A stretch of 64,000 bases of DNA, from positions 76,581 through 140,580 of the forward strand of contig CAWFMB010000018.1 in NCBI GenBank assembly GCA_963816685.1, given 5' to 3'. The notes beneath the pieces were generated by a model, which was not told the DNA's origin, searched no databases, and worked only from the letters and a program-made list of their open reading frames with translations. The DNA is from CAVYUC01 sp963816685. GTDB lineage: Bacteria; Bacteroidota; Bacteroidia; Bacteroidales; Prolixibacteraceae. How positions within the stretch are numbered: the first letter of the stretch is position 1; every line of letters starts with the position of its first letter. The position numbers and the translations under genes were made by a program. Shown here in pieces: positions 37,283 to 46,540 of the stretch.

Positions 37283-39100
37283 CTATTTAGGTTGATTTGG
37301 GTTTAATAAATTGGCTTCAATCATTCGTGTTTCCACCCATTTCCGGTTTGGAGAAATGGAATCAGTCAGGTATTTTTCCACTAGCAGGCTGGCAATGGGA
37401 GCTGCATAACGTGCACCCCAAACTCCATTTTCAACATAAACAGAAATGGCAATTTCAGGTTTCTCTTTCGGTGCAAAAGCCATGAATACTGAATGGTCGG
37501 AACCGTGGGGATTTTCGGCTGTCCCTGTTTTTCCGCACATGGTTATTCCAGGAATCCGAACCATATATGCAGCGTTTGTATTTTCAACCACCATTTGCAT
37601 TCCATTGATTACCGGCTCAAAATGCTGTGGTGAAATTCCTGTTTCATTCTTTGCTTTGAACCTTGAATCAATGGGTTCATTTTCAATCTCCCTTACTGCA
37701 TGAGGAATATAATAATACCCGCGGTTAGCTACTGTTGCACAATAATTAGCCAGCTGCAGGGGAGTCAATCCCAATTCACCCTGCCCAATTGCAAGGGAAC
37801 GCACGGTTAATGCACTCCAATGCCTTGCACCGTAAATCCGGTTGTAATAATCTTCAACAGGGACACTTCCTTTATTTTCGATGGTTAAATCGGTATTTAG
37901 TTTTCTTCCCATCCCAAATTTTTCGGTGTAATCGCGCCAGACATTGTATCCTTCTGCAGTAGTTCTGTATTTTCCGAGTATCGATCTGAAAGTATTCCAC
38001 ATAAAAGGATTGCATGACTCACGGATAGCATCCACCACAGCTAATGGAGAGACATGATTGTGCGTACATTTAATTGGCACAGATCCTGGGCCGGAGCATG
38101 AAAATCTGGTACTTGTAGTAATTGCACCCTCCTGCAACCCCACCAGCACATTAAAAACCTTAAAAGTGGATCCGGGGGGATATTCGGCAAGCAGAGCCCG
38201 GTTAAAAAATGGTTTCAGGGTGTCGGCAATAAGCTGCGCATAATTTTTTCCCCTGACACGTCCAACCAGTAAACCCGGATCGTATGCGGGAGCGCTTACC
38301 AAAGCAAGGATTTCTCCGGTTGAAGGTTCAATTGCAACTACACTGCCCCTTTTGTTCTGCATTAATTCTTCGGCATAGCGCTGAAGGTCAATATCGATTG
38401 ATGAAATAATATTATTCCCAATTTGCGCCGGAACATCTTCCATCCCTTCCAGGTAATTTCCCTTTATCCGGTTGTGCACATCCACAAGGTATTTTTTTAT
38501 TCCTTTTGTGCCGCGCAAATTCTTTTCGTAAGAACGTTCAATGCCGCTAACGCCTATATAGTCGCCCATACCATAATACCTGTCTTTTTTCAGGTCATCG
38601 GAAGTTACTTCGCCAACATATCCTAAAACATGAGCTGCTGAAGCATATGCATATTCACGGAGCGTCCGTGACTGAGTATGAAAGCCACGGAATTTATAGA
38701 GTTTTTCCTGCAAAATAGCGTAAGTTTCCGGCGACATTTGCTTTATAAGGATGGAAGGTTTGTAGCGGGAATAGTCGCTTGCTATCTTCATCCGTTGTTC
38801 AAGTTCCTCTTTGGTAATTTCGAGTAAACTGCAAAGGTATGTTGTGTCGAATTTTGCCACCTCCCGCGGGGTAACCAGCAAGTCGTAAGCAGCTTTATTA
38901 TAAACGAGCAATTTGCCGTTTCTGTCATAAACCAAACCACGGGCAGGATACTGCACCATCTCCCGCAATACATTATTGGTGGCAAACTGTTTGTATGTGG
39001 AATCAAGCACCTGTAGCCGGAAAAGCCGTACCACATAAATAAGCACCACCACCGAAAAGATTGCAATAATTACATAACTCCGTTTCGAAAATCCATTCAC
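37283..39100 (-). CDS. mrdA: penicillin-binding protein 2 (elongation transpeptidase)
   Basis: Class B transpeptidase cross-linking peptidoglycan with RodA. An N-terminal TM helix (9-25) is followed by the dimerisation/pedestal domain and the catalytic domain. The active-site SxxK is Ser311-Lys314 in YPPGSTFK, the second motif is SCN (362-364), and the third is KTGTA (524-528). The length of 605 aa is normal. It lies between mreD and rodA. Confidence 0.96.
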   Translation of the reverse strand: MNGFSKRSYVIIAIFSVVVLIYVVRLFRLQVLDSTYKQFATNNVLREMVQYPARGLVYDRNGKLLVYNKAAYDLLVTPREVAKFDTTYLCSLLEITKEELEQRMKIASDYSRYKPSILIKQMSPETYAILQEKLYKFRGFHTQSRTLREYAYASAAHVLGYVGEVTSDDLKKDRYYGMGDYIGVSGIERSYEKNLRGTKGIKKYLVDVHNRIKGNYLEGMEDVPAQIGNNIISSIDIDLQRYAEELMQNKRGSVVAIEPSTGEILALVSAPAYDPGLLVGRVRGKNYAQLIADTLKPFFNRALLAEYPPGSTFKVFNVLVGLQEGAITTSTRFSCSGPGSVPIKCTHNHVSPLAVVDAIRESCNPFMWNTFRSILGKYRTTAEGYNVWRDYTEKFGMGRKLNTDLTIENKGSVPVEDYYNRIYGARHWSALTVRSLAIGQGELGLTPLQLANYCATVANRGYYYIPHAVREIENEPIDSRFKAKNETGISPQHFEPVINGMQMVVENTNAAYMVRIPGITMCGKTGTAENPHGSDHSVFMAFAPKEKPEIAISVYVENGVWGARYAAPIASLLVEKYLTDSISPNRKWVETRMIEANLLNPNQPK

Positions 39101-39107
39101 CGTGTAA

Positions 39108-39611
39108 CTATCTCCTAAAAATTAAAAACTGGCTTAAAACTATAATAAAAATTGATAATACAGCACTTAAAAGTATCTGATAAAAAGTTTGAAAGAAATG
39201 GGAAAATGTAAATGTTCCAAGGTAAAACAGTACAATATGGTGCAACAGAACCATGATTGCCACATACGATAAAAACCACCTGAATTTACTCTGATGCAAT
39301 CCCGGATATTCGCTGCGATCCTCATCACGGCTTGAGATTGACCGGATAACCAATGGTCTTAAATAGGCAATAAAAACCGTTGCGGCAGCGTGTATCCCCA
39401 AACTGTTCGAAAACACATCAATTGTTAAACCGATTAAAAAACCAAGAATCAGAACTGCATACCTTGGTGAATTTAACGGAAGCAATATCACAAACAAAAC
39501 ATAAATGTATGGATTTATAAATCCACCCAAATATACCTGGTTTAATACCAGTACCTGGATTAAAACCAGGCTGACAAACATTATCGTATATTTAATTAGC
39601 GTTCGGATCAT
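39108..39611 (-). CDS. mreD: rod shape-determining membrane protein MreD
   Basis: A 167-aa protein with five hydrophobic helices, inner-membrane partner of MreC in the elongasome. Sequence conservation in MreD is low, so the call rests on size, topology, the GFLIGLTIDVFSNSLGIHAAA segment and position between mreC and mrdA. Its start overlaps the end of mreC by 20 bases, which suggests translational coupling. Confidence 0.9.
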   Translation of the reverse strand: MIRTLIKYTIMFVSLVLIQVLVLNQVYLGGFINPYIYVLFVILLPLNSPRYAVLILGFLIGLTIDVFSNSLGIHAAATVFIAYLRPLVIRSISSRDEDRSEYPGLHQSKFRWFLSYVAIMVLLHHIVLFYLGTFTFSHFFQTFYQILLSAVLSIFIIVLSQFLIFRR

Positions 39612-40434
39612 CGCTTGTCACTCTCTCCAATTGATTAATTTCTTTCCCATTTAAATTCTCCACCACTTCAACATATGAAAGTGCCCTGAAGTCAGTAGAC
39701 AATTCCACCTGAATATTATAATAATTTTCTCCTTCCGACTGATCGAATGACTGTACCGTCCCAATCAGAATTCCTTCGGGGAATACTGATGAATAACCAC
39801 TGGTTACAACAGTATCGCCGGGTGAAATTTCAACGTGGTAAGGTATTTCCATTAAACTTGCCATCCGGTAATTGTTTCCCTGCCAAAAAAGTGAGCCGAA
39901 ATATCCGCTCTTTTTCAATTTTGCCGAAATGCTCCATCTCCGGTTTAAAACCGACAATCCCACCGAATAGGATTCTGAAACATTTGTTACCACACCTACA
40001 ATTCCGGATGCAGAAACAATTCCCTGATCGGGTTTGATTCCATCCTTGCGCCCTTTGTTCAGGGTAATATAATTAAACGGCCGGTTTACCGAATTATTAA
40101 TAACCCGGGCAGAAGTATACAGAAATGCAGAATCAATTTCATCTGTTAAAATACCTGAATCAGGAGCAACAGTGAAATGAGGATCATCAAAAACAAGTGA
40201 CTTTAAACGGGCATTTTCATCCGAAAGTTCCTGGTTGATTTTGGCCAGTTCGAAATAGTTTACCACAGAATTAAATGTGTTGTAAACCGAAGCGGTTACC
40301 CGGTTTGCTGAGTTCAGGTATTTTGCCTTTTGGTAATTGTTATTGTTGAAAACAAGCGACAGTGCTATGACTTCCAGCAATATGAAAAGAACAAAAGCAT
40401 AATTACGAATCAAATACCTGAAAAGGCTCCTCAT
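39592..40434 (-). CDS. mreC: rod shape-determining protein MreC
   Basis: A 280-aa bitopic protein that links MreB filaments to the periplasmic synthesis enzymes. A TM helix (10-28) is followed by a coiled coil (about 60-95, AKINQELSDENARLK) and two beta-barrel lobes. Hallmarks are DGIKPDQGIVSASGIVGVV, SISAKLKKSGYFGSLFW and GDTVVTSGYSSVFPEGILIGTV. Placed 20 bases after mreB and overlapping mreD. Confidence 0.95.
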   Translation of the reverse strand: MRSLFRYLIRNYAFVLFILLEVIALSLVFNNNNYQKAKYLNSANRVTASVYNTFNSVVNYFELAKINQELSDENARLKSLVFDDPHFTVAPDSGILTDEIDSAFLYTSARVINNSVNRPFNYITLNKGRKDGIKPDQGIVSASGIVGVVTNVSESYSVGLSVLNRRWSISAKLKKSGYFGSLFWQGNNYRMASLMEIPYHVEISPGDTVVTSGYSSVFPEGILIGTVQSFDQSEGENYYNIQVELSTDFRALSYVEVVENLNGKEINQLERVTSDDPNAN

Positions 40435-40454
40435 TTCAAAATTAAATACTTAAA

Positions 40455-41477
40455 TTATCTGATCAGGAATGAAAAGTTATCAACGTTTTTAAGTGCAATA
40501 CCTGTTCCGCGAACCACTGCACGCAATGGATCTTCTGCAATATGAAACGGGATTCCTATTTTATCAGTTAATCTTTTGTCAAGGCCCTTTAAAAGTGCAC
40601 CGCCACCAGCAAGCCAGATTCCTTTTGCCACGATGTCTGCATACAATTCGGGTGGAGTTTGTTCCAGCGCGCTCAAAACTGCAGTTTCCACTTTGGAGAT
40701 TGTTTTCTCGAGACAATGGGCAATTTCCTGATACGAAATGGGTACTTCTATTGGCAGCGCCGTCATTTGGTTTGGCCCCTGAACAATATAATCGGGCGGC
40801 GGATCTTTTAATTGTGATAATGCTGATCCCACATGTATTTTAATTTCTTCAGCAGTGCGTTCTCCAATTTTAATATTGTGCTGATGACGCATGTATTCCA
40901 TGATATCAGCAGTAAGATCATCGCCGGCAATCCTGATGGATTTATTTGTAACAATTCCGCCGAGTGAAATTACTGCGATTTCGGTAGTTCCTCCACCAAT
41001 ATCAACAACCATATTTCCTTCGGGTGCCTCAACATCCAACCCGATACCGATAGCGGCTGCAAGTGGTTCATAAATCATGTACACTTCCCTGCCGCCGGCA
41101 TGTTCTGCCGAATCGCGCACTGCACGCAATTCAACTTCGGTACTTCCCGAAGGAATGCATACCACCATTTTAAGCGCCGGGGAAAACATCCGGGGTTTCG
41201 GATTAATCATTTTAATCATCCCCCTGATCATCTGTTCAGCAGCATTAAAATCGGCAATAACACCATCGCGTAATGGTCTTATTGTTTTGAGGTTTGCATG
41301 CGTCTTCCCCTGCATTTGCCTGGCTTTTTCGCCAATTGCCACCATCTTCTCCGTTTTTAGATTAATAGCAACAATGGAAGGTTCGTCAACTACAATTTTA
41401 TCATTATGGATTATTATTGTATTAGCCGTCCCAAGGTCAATTGCAATCTCCTGTGTTAAAAATGAAAATAATCCCAT
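40455..41477 (-). CDS. mreB: rod shape-determining actin homologue MreB
   Basis: Cytoplasmic ATP-binding filament that positions the elongasome and gives rod shape. The 340-aa actin fold shows phosphate-1 AIDLGTANTIIIHND (12-26), phosphate-2 MVVDIGGGTTEIAVISLGG (about 155-173) and the adenosine-region GIWLAGGGALLKGLD near 288. The amphipathic N-terminal start MGLFSFLTQ is typical. It follows purH by 27 bases. Confidence 0.97.
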   Translation of the reverse strand: MGLFSFLTQEIAIDLGTANTIIIHNDKIVVDEPSIVAINLKTEKMVAIGEKARQMQGKTHANLKTIRPLRDGVIADFNAAEQMIRGMIKMINPKPRMFSPALKMVVCIPSGSTEVELRAVRDSAEHAGGREVYMIYEPLAAAIGIGLDVEAPEGNMVVDIGGGTTEIAVISLGGIVTNKSIRIAGDDLTADIMEYMRHQHNIKIGERTAEEIKIHVGSALSQLKDPPPDYIVQGPNQMTALPIEVPISYQEIAHCLEKTISKVETAVLSALEQTPPELYADIVAKGIWLAGGGALLKGLDKRLTDKIGIPFHIAEDPLRAVVRGTGIALKNVDNFSFLIR

Positions 41478-41504
41478 GTTTTTTCTGATGTTATAACAAA
41501 GCTA

Positions 41505-43094
41505 TCAATGTTTAAAATGTCTTCTTCCTGTAAAAACCATAGCAATTCCGAACTCATTGCAGGCATCAATCACTTCTTCATCGCGAATGCTGCCTCCCGG
41601 CTGCACAATGTATTTAACGCCATATTCGTTGGCTGCTTCAATACTGTCGCGGAACGGGAAAAATGCATCGGAGATCAGTACCGAATCTTCAATATTCACC
41701 CCTTCTTTCATGTCGAACCGCGGCATTGTTAATTGCCTCAGGCTGTCGAGCCTGTTAGGTTGCCCCATTCCTGCGCCGGTTAGCCAAAATGAACCGTTAC
41801 TGTTTTCGGTAACTACTGCAATTGCATTACTTTTCAAATGCTTGCAGGCAGTAACTCCAAACTTTGCAAGGTTTATTTTTTTCGAATCAAATTCTTTTTC
41901 TGTACTGTTTTTGAATTCAGCATCCAGTCCTTCATCTTCGTCCTGTACCAGCATTCCGCCACTGATTGAACGGTAAAGTTTTTCATTTGTTATTTCATTT
42001 TTTACCGGAACAACCAAAATCCTCAAATTTTTCTTTTTGCTGAATACTTCCATTGCCTCATCGGTGAATTCAGGAGCGATTATAATTTCAACAAATTTTT
42101 TCCCAAACCATTCGGCAACTTCTTTTGTAACTGTATCTGTAAAATAAATGATGCTTCCAAAAGCACTAATCGGATCACCGGCCCATGCAAGTTCAAGCGA
42201 TTCCATAATGTTGCCGGTTACTGCCAAACCACATGGATTCAGATGTTTTATTACCGAAACTGCAACTTTATTTTCAATGTGAGTTACCGAATGATATGCG
42301 TCGCTGGCTGATTTCCATGCGGCATCGGCATCAAGCATATTGTTGTAGGAAAGTGCTTTCCCCTGTAAAACTTTTGCTTCTGCCAGAGAAATTTCTTCAG
42401 GTGAATTTTTAAACTTATAGAAGGTTGCTTTTTGGTGTGGGTTTTCACCGTAGCGCAAAACATGTCCGTTATTCAGGCTGATTCTTTCTTCGGGATCATT
42501 ACCGCCGTTAAAATAGCTGAAAATTGCAGCATCATAATGTGACGAAACACCAAATGCTTTCGAGGCAAACATCTTTCGGTCTTCAAGTGAAAATTCACCA
42601 TTTTTCTCATTCAGCAAATTCAGTAGCGGCACATATTCATTTTGGGAAGGAACAATAACCACATCTTTAAAATTTTTGGCTGCGGCCCTGATAAGTGAAA
42701 TGCCGCCAATATCAATCTTTTCGATAATTTCCTGTTCTTCAGCACCTGAGGCAACTGTATCTTCAAAGGGATACAAATCCACAATAACCAAATCGATTTC
42801 CGGAATATCATACTGAGTGAGATGGCTGACGTCGCCCTGATTGTTGCGTCGTGAAAGGATTCCGCCAAATACTTTGGGATGAAGTGTTTTTACGCGCCCT
42901 CCCAAAATGGAAGGATAACCTGTCAGACTTTCAACCGAAGTTACTTCAATTCCCAATGATTCAATAAAGCTTTTTGTTCCTCCGGTGCTTAAAATTTTTA
43001 CATTTAATTGGTTCAACCGTTTGATTATCTGATCCAGGTTTTCTTTATGGTAGACTGAAACCAGGGCAGTCTTAATTTTTTTATTATCAGCCAT
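41505..43094 (-). CDS. purH: bifunctional AICAR formyltransferase/IMP cyclohydrolase
   Basis: Catalyses the last two steps of de novo IMP synthesis. The N-terminal MGS-like cyclohydrolase (1-200) has ILSTGGTKSFIESLGIEV, GRVKTLHPKVFGGILSRR and ISLIRAAAKNFKDV. The formyltransferase has LRYGENPHQKA, VIKHLNPCGLAV (catalytic KH) and the ending IVQPGGSIRDEEVIDACNEF. Full length (529 aa). It is the first gene of the transcript that continues into mreB, mreC, mreD, mrdA and rodA, an order I recall as common in Bacteroidota. Confidence 0.97.
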   Translation of the reverse strand: MADNKKIKTALVSVYHKENLDQIIKRLNQLNVKILSTGGTKSFIESLGIEVTSVESLTGYPSILGGRVKTLHPKVFGGILSRRNNQGDVSHLTQYDIPEIDLVIVDLYPFEDTVASGAEEQEIIEKIDIGGISLIRAAAKNFKDVVIVPSQNEYVPLLNLLNEKNGEFSLEDRKMFASKAFGVSSHYDAAIFSYFNGGNDPEERISLNNGHVLRYGENPHQKATFYKFKNSPEEISLAEAKVLQGKALSYNNMLDADAAWKSASDAYHSVTHIENKVAVSVIKHLNPCGLAVTGNIMESLELAWAGDPISAFGSIIYFTDTVTKEVAEWFGKKFVEIIIAPEFTDEAMEVFSKKKNLRILVVPVKNEITNEKLYRSISGGMLVQDEDEGLDAEFKNSTEKEFDSKKINLAKFGVTACKHLKSNAIAVVTENSNGSFWLTGAGMGQPNRLDSLRQLTMPRFDMKEGVNIEDSVLISDAFFPFRDSIEAANEYGVKYIVQPGGSIRDEEVIDACNEFGIAMVFTGRRHFKH

Positions 43095-43119
43095 TTATTC
43101 CGATTTTCAAATTCGTTTG

Positions 43120-43127
43120 CAAAGATA
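43120..43127 (-). promoter_or_regulatory. -7 box upstream of purH-mre operon
   Basis: On the minus strand the sequence is TATCTTTG, an exact TAnnTTTG match, 25 bases before the purH ATG. It is the best candidate promoter for the whole purH-mreBCD-mrdA-rodA transcript. A -33 element is not clear. Confidence 0.55.
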
Positions 43128-43342
43128 AAAAAATCAATGTACATCCTGCTAAAAAACATGAGGTTTACTTTAATTTTTGATATCCCAAGTTCAGTTTTCA
43201 GCGTCACTAAAAATACAGGTTGTAATCTTTACATCAAAATAAACACAAATAAAACTGATCATTATTATTTGTTTTGAAAAAGTTGACAACTTAAAGTAAA
43301 AACAGAACCGGAACAATTTATATCTTTATCAAAATTTTTAAA

Positions 43343-44596
43343 ATGCTTTTAATCAGGCTTATTATCGAAAGTTTTTCATTTGCCTTTAATTCCCTAAAGG
43401 CAAACAAATTACGCACTTTCCTATCGTTACTGGGGATAACAATTGGAATTTTTGCTATCATTTCAGTATTTACAGTAATCGATTCGCTGGAAAGGTACAT
43501 TCGTCAAAGCCTGAATTCATTGGGCAGCAACATGGTTTATGTTCAGAAATGGCCATGGGCGCCACCCGAAGGAGAAACAGAATATCCGTGGTGGAGATAC
43601 ATGAACCGCCCGGTACCAACTGTTGAAGAATCGGAAGAAATCATCCGCAGAACAAATACGATTAACAGTGCTGCCTTTTTTTACGGATTTACCAGAACCA
43701 TTGAATATGGCAACAACAGCATTGAGAATGTAACAATCATGGCATCGTCGTATGATTTGCTTGATGTATGGAATTTGAAAATTGAAAGCGGAAGGTATTT
43801 TACCGAAAGTGAAATGCGTTCGGGCGCGCCGGTGGCATTGGTAGGTTCAGAAATTGCAAACCAGCTCTTTGTAAATGTCAATCCGTTGGGAAAAACAATT
43901 AAAATTCAGGGGCAGAAATTACTTGTAATCGGAGTTTACACAAAAACAGGTCAGGACATGTTCGGCACCAGCATGGACAAAAATGTACACATCAGCGCAG
44001 TGAAGTCGTTTTACATGGTTGATGTGAGGAACCAGGACCGCGGGCAAACCATTTCTGTAAAAGCAGAGCCAAATGTGGATAACGATCAGTTTACTGCCGA
44101 ACTTGAAGGTGTAATGCGCTCCATCAGGCGGTTAAAACCGATGGAAGAAAACGATTTTGCATTGAATGAAGTCAGTATAATTTCGAATCAGTTCGACCAG
44201 TTTTTTGTCGTATTTAATATGGCCGGCTGGATAATTGGCGGTTTTTCAATTTTAGTGGGTGGATTTGGAATTGCCAACATCATGTTTGTTTCAGTGAAGG
44301 AACGTACCCGGATTATCGGAATTCAAAAATCTCTGGGTGCAAAACGATATTTTATACTGCTGCAGTTTATATTCGAAGCCATTGTACTTTCTGTAATCGG
44401 TGGTCTTGTTGGTCTGTTTATCATCTACCTCGGTACACTGGTAGTGAGTTATGCTACTGAATTTACCATTGTTTTAACCGTCAGTAACATAATCACAGGA
44501 TTGCTGATTTCGAGTATTATCGGTTTCATTGCCGGATTAATGCCCGCCCGGTCAGCTGCACGGCTCGACCCGGTTAATGCAATGAATTCTGTATAA
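43343..44596 (+). CDS. MacB/FtsX-like ABC transporter permease
   Basis: A 417-aa permease with a first helix at about 22-42 (LRTFLSLLGITIGIFAIISV), a periplasmic MacB_PCD domain and three C-terminal helices. The conserved elbow is GGFGIANIMFVSVKERTRIIGIQKSLGAKR and the end LMPARSAARLDPVNAMNSV. It is a lone gene with no ATPase, adaptor or TolC next to it. It is not a near copy of the 20.3-kb permease, and the exported substrate is unknown. A -7-like TATCTTTA (43321-43328) is just upstream. Confidence 0.9.
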   Translation: MLLIRLIIESFSFAFNSLKANKLRTFLSLLGITIGIFAIISVFTVIDSLERYIRQSLNSLGSNMVYVQKWPWAPPEGETEYPWWRYMNRPVPTVEESEEIIRRTNTINSAAFFYGFTRTIEYGNNSIENVTIMASSYDLLDVWNLKIESGRYFTESEMRSGAPVALVGSEIANQLFVNVNPLGKTIKIQGQKLLVIGVYTKTGQDMFGTSMDKNVHISAVKSFYMVDVRNQDRGQTISVKAEPNVDNDQFTAELEGVMRSIRRLKPMEENDFALNEVSIISNQFDQFFVVFNMAGWIIGGFSILVGGFGIANIMFVSVKERTRIIGIQKSLGAKRYFILLQFIFEAIVLSVIGGLVGLFIIYLGTLVVSYATEFTIVLTVSNIITGLLISSIIGFIAGLMPARSAARLDPVNAMNSV

Positions 44597-44630
44597 ATAA
44601 TTTTTACTTACTGCCAGCTGAAATGCACCA

Positions 44631-44902
44631 TCTTCCTTCAGGTGCGGCAACTTATCAAACTTTTGGAAAGTCTCCTGCAAACGTGCAGCAGGTTTTCCAA
44701 CCTTTGGAAAGCCTCCTGCAAACGTGCGGCAGGTTGTCCAACCTATGGAACGTCTCCTGCAATCGTGCGGCAGGTTATATAACCTTTGGAACGTCTCCTG
44801 CAAACGTACGGCAGGTTTTCCAACCTTTGGAAAGTCCCCTGTAAACGTGCGACAGGTTTTCCAGCCTTTGGAATGTCTCCTGCTACTGTACGGGGAAATA
44901 TT
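44631..44902. repeat. 41-bp tandem repeat array
   Basis: The GG of a TTTGGAA-like core recurs at 44665, 44706, 44747, 44788, 44829 and 44870, an exact 41-base period. There are five fuller units plus degenerate ends. Each unit contains CCTGC, a short loop and GCAGG, plus TTTTCC facing GGAAAG, so it alternates two hairpin-forming pairs. As 41 is not a multiple of three, the open frames across it are by-products. The array starts about 35 bases after the stop of the upstream permease gene. Confidence 0.93.
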
Positions 44903-45178
44903 GTCAGCAAGCAATATCTTCCTGCAAATTACCGCGGAAAATTGTTTTATAAATCTCTTTAAATTCAGATGGAAACAAAATAAAAAAGATGATGCAGTGA
45001 ATAAAGAAACTGTAGTCAATACAGCTGAAAGAAGCAGACTTAACAACTGCATGTATGGATTGAAGAAAAAAAATGTTGAGCAGGTAATAGCCGTCTCCTG
45101 AAAATATGTTTTTATAACCTCCCAAAAGAGGAGATTCCTGAATCGTTTTCTCCGCTTTTTCGGTAATGCCAACATAAT

Positions 45179-45200
45179 ATACCAACGATATACCAACGAT
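45179..45200. repeat. two tandem 11-bp units
   Basis: ATACCAACGAT is repeated exactly twice, followed by ATTAAATCGCGAA. The 11-bp period and the ATCGCGAA word recall the palindrome region at 24.9 kb. Confidence 0.75.
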
Positions 45201-45225
45201 ATTAAATCGCGAACCAACCCCGTCC

Positions 45226-45268
45226 AAGGTATAGGGAAGGTATGGTGAAAAACGCCACAAAACTTCTT
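45226..45268 (+). repeat. intergenic repeat, copy B
   Basis: Contains GGTATGGTGAAAAACG followed by ACAAAAC, and matches the minus strand of 24831-24869. The rest of 45270-45569 is gene-free as far as I can see, with only short, unconvincing open frames. Confidence 0.6.
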
Positions 45269-45569
45269 TGGAAGAAAGAATAAATCCTGCCGTTAAAACA
45301 GGATTCCGCCTTGCTCACCTGTTCATTGGTACTACAGGGTAACCCAAGCCATTTAAACCCACATTCACAGGAATTTTATATGCCATAAAGAAATATACAA
45401 CTTCTTTGACAATGGCGGCATGAATACTTCTGTGGAATCATTCCAGGCTAAAATAAAAACATTTAGGATTGTTACAGTAAAGATTTATTATTCTCCTCTT
45501 ATTTTGGATGAACGAAGACAGATGTATTAAATGCTTTTACACCTCCGGAAAATTCATGTTCAATTTCAG

Positions 45570-46535
45570 TTATTCCAACCCCAGATGCAGCAATGCGTCG
45601 CCTTTATACACCACGGGTGCATGGTTTAAACCAATGATATAACCTGCTTTCGGAATTTTAACTTTGAATTCGTATTTTCCATATGGATCGGAAACCGTTC
45701 CAACGACCTGTCCTTTTTCCACTTTTGAGCCGTCTTTTACAAAAAAACGGAAAAGGCCACCCTGCCGGGCTCTTAACCACGTTGATTCTTTAATGATAAT
45801 GGAAGGTAAAAAGTTGTTTTCTGCCAGTTCTTTTGAAAAATCACGGATACCCAGCCGTTGCATAATCTTAAGCGTCCCCTTCACACCACGAAGGGTTATC
45901 CGCTGGTTAAAATCCTGCGATTTGCCCCCTTCGAAAAGCAACACTTTTTTACCGGCATCAGTGGCTGCTTCGCGAAAAGATTTCTCGCGCTGCCTTGCAT
46001 AAACAATATACCGCGGGTTAAAAATTTTTGCCAGGTCCAGCATTTCCGGGTCATTTTTTGAAATCCTAATCTGCGATGAATTAAATTTACGGGCGCCGCC
46101 GGTATGAAAATCAATGCAGTAATCGATATGCGGAACGATTTCAGTCATCAGGTGGTGGGCAAATATACTTGCCAGTGACCCTTTTCCTGAGCCAGGAAAA
46201 AGACGGTTCAAATCTTTCCCGTCAGGAAATTCACGGGTTTGATTGATGAACCCGAAGATATTTAGTGTAGGTATGGAAATAACCATCCCCTTTTCAGGAC
46301 GGGTATATTTTTTAGCCAGCAGCTCCCGCACAATCTCCACACCATTCAGTTCATTCCCATGGATACCGGCAATTAAAAGCAGCACCGGTCCGTCGGTTTT
46401 TGCGCGTTCCACAATCACCGGGACTTCAAGTTTTGTGTAGGTATGCAGGCGGGCAATATCGAGATTTAAAACTTTTCTTTTGCCTGGAAGGATGTTTTCT
46501 CCAAGAATTGTGATTGTTTTTCTTTTTTCCCTCAT
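45570..46535 (-). CDS. succinylglutamate desuccinylase/aspartoacylase-family protein
   Basis: A 321-aa zinc carboxypeptidase-fold protein of the AstE/AspA group. The zinc ligand motif GIHGNELNGVE (about 57-67) and the DFHTGG segment (about 140-145) are intact. A C-terminal beta-domain has features of biotinyl/lipoyl-like folds (VEKGQVVGTVSDPYGKYEF). The family deacylates N-acyl amino acids or related amides. It lies 5 bases after rimK in one operon with rimB. It may therefore act on glutamate-modified products, but that is inference. Confidence 0.85.
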   Translation of the reverse strand: MREKRKTITILGENILPGKRKVLNLDIARLHTYTKLEVPVIVERAKTDGPVLLLIAGIHGNELNGVEIVRELLAKKYTRPEKGMVISIPTLNIFGFINQTREFPDGKDLNRLFPGSGKGSLASIFAHHLMTEIVPHIDYCIDFHTGGARKFNSSQIRISKNDPEMLDLAKIFNPRYIVYARQREKSFREAATDAGKKVLLFEGGKSQDFNQRITLRGVKGTLKIMQRLGIRDFSKELAENNFLPSIIIKESTWLRARQGGLFRFFVKDGSKVEKGQVVGTVSDPYGKYEFKVKIPKAGYIIGLNHAPVVYKGDALLHLGLE

Positions 46536-46540
46536 ATTTA

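Noticed and set aside
44552..45260. Open frames across the 41-bp array on both strands
   Set aside because: The 41-base period shifts frame every unit, so the frames only reflect the repeat sequence.
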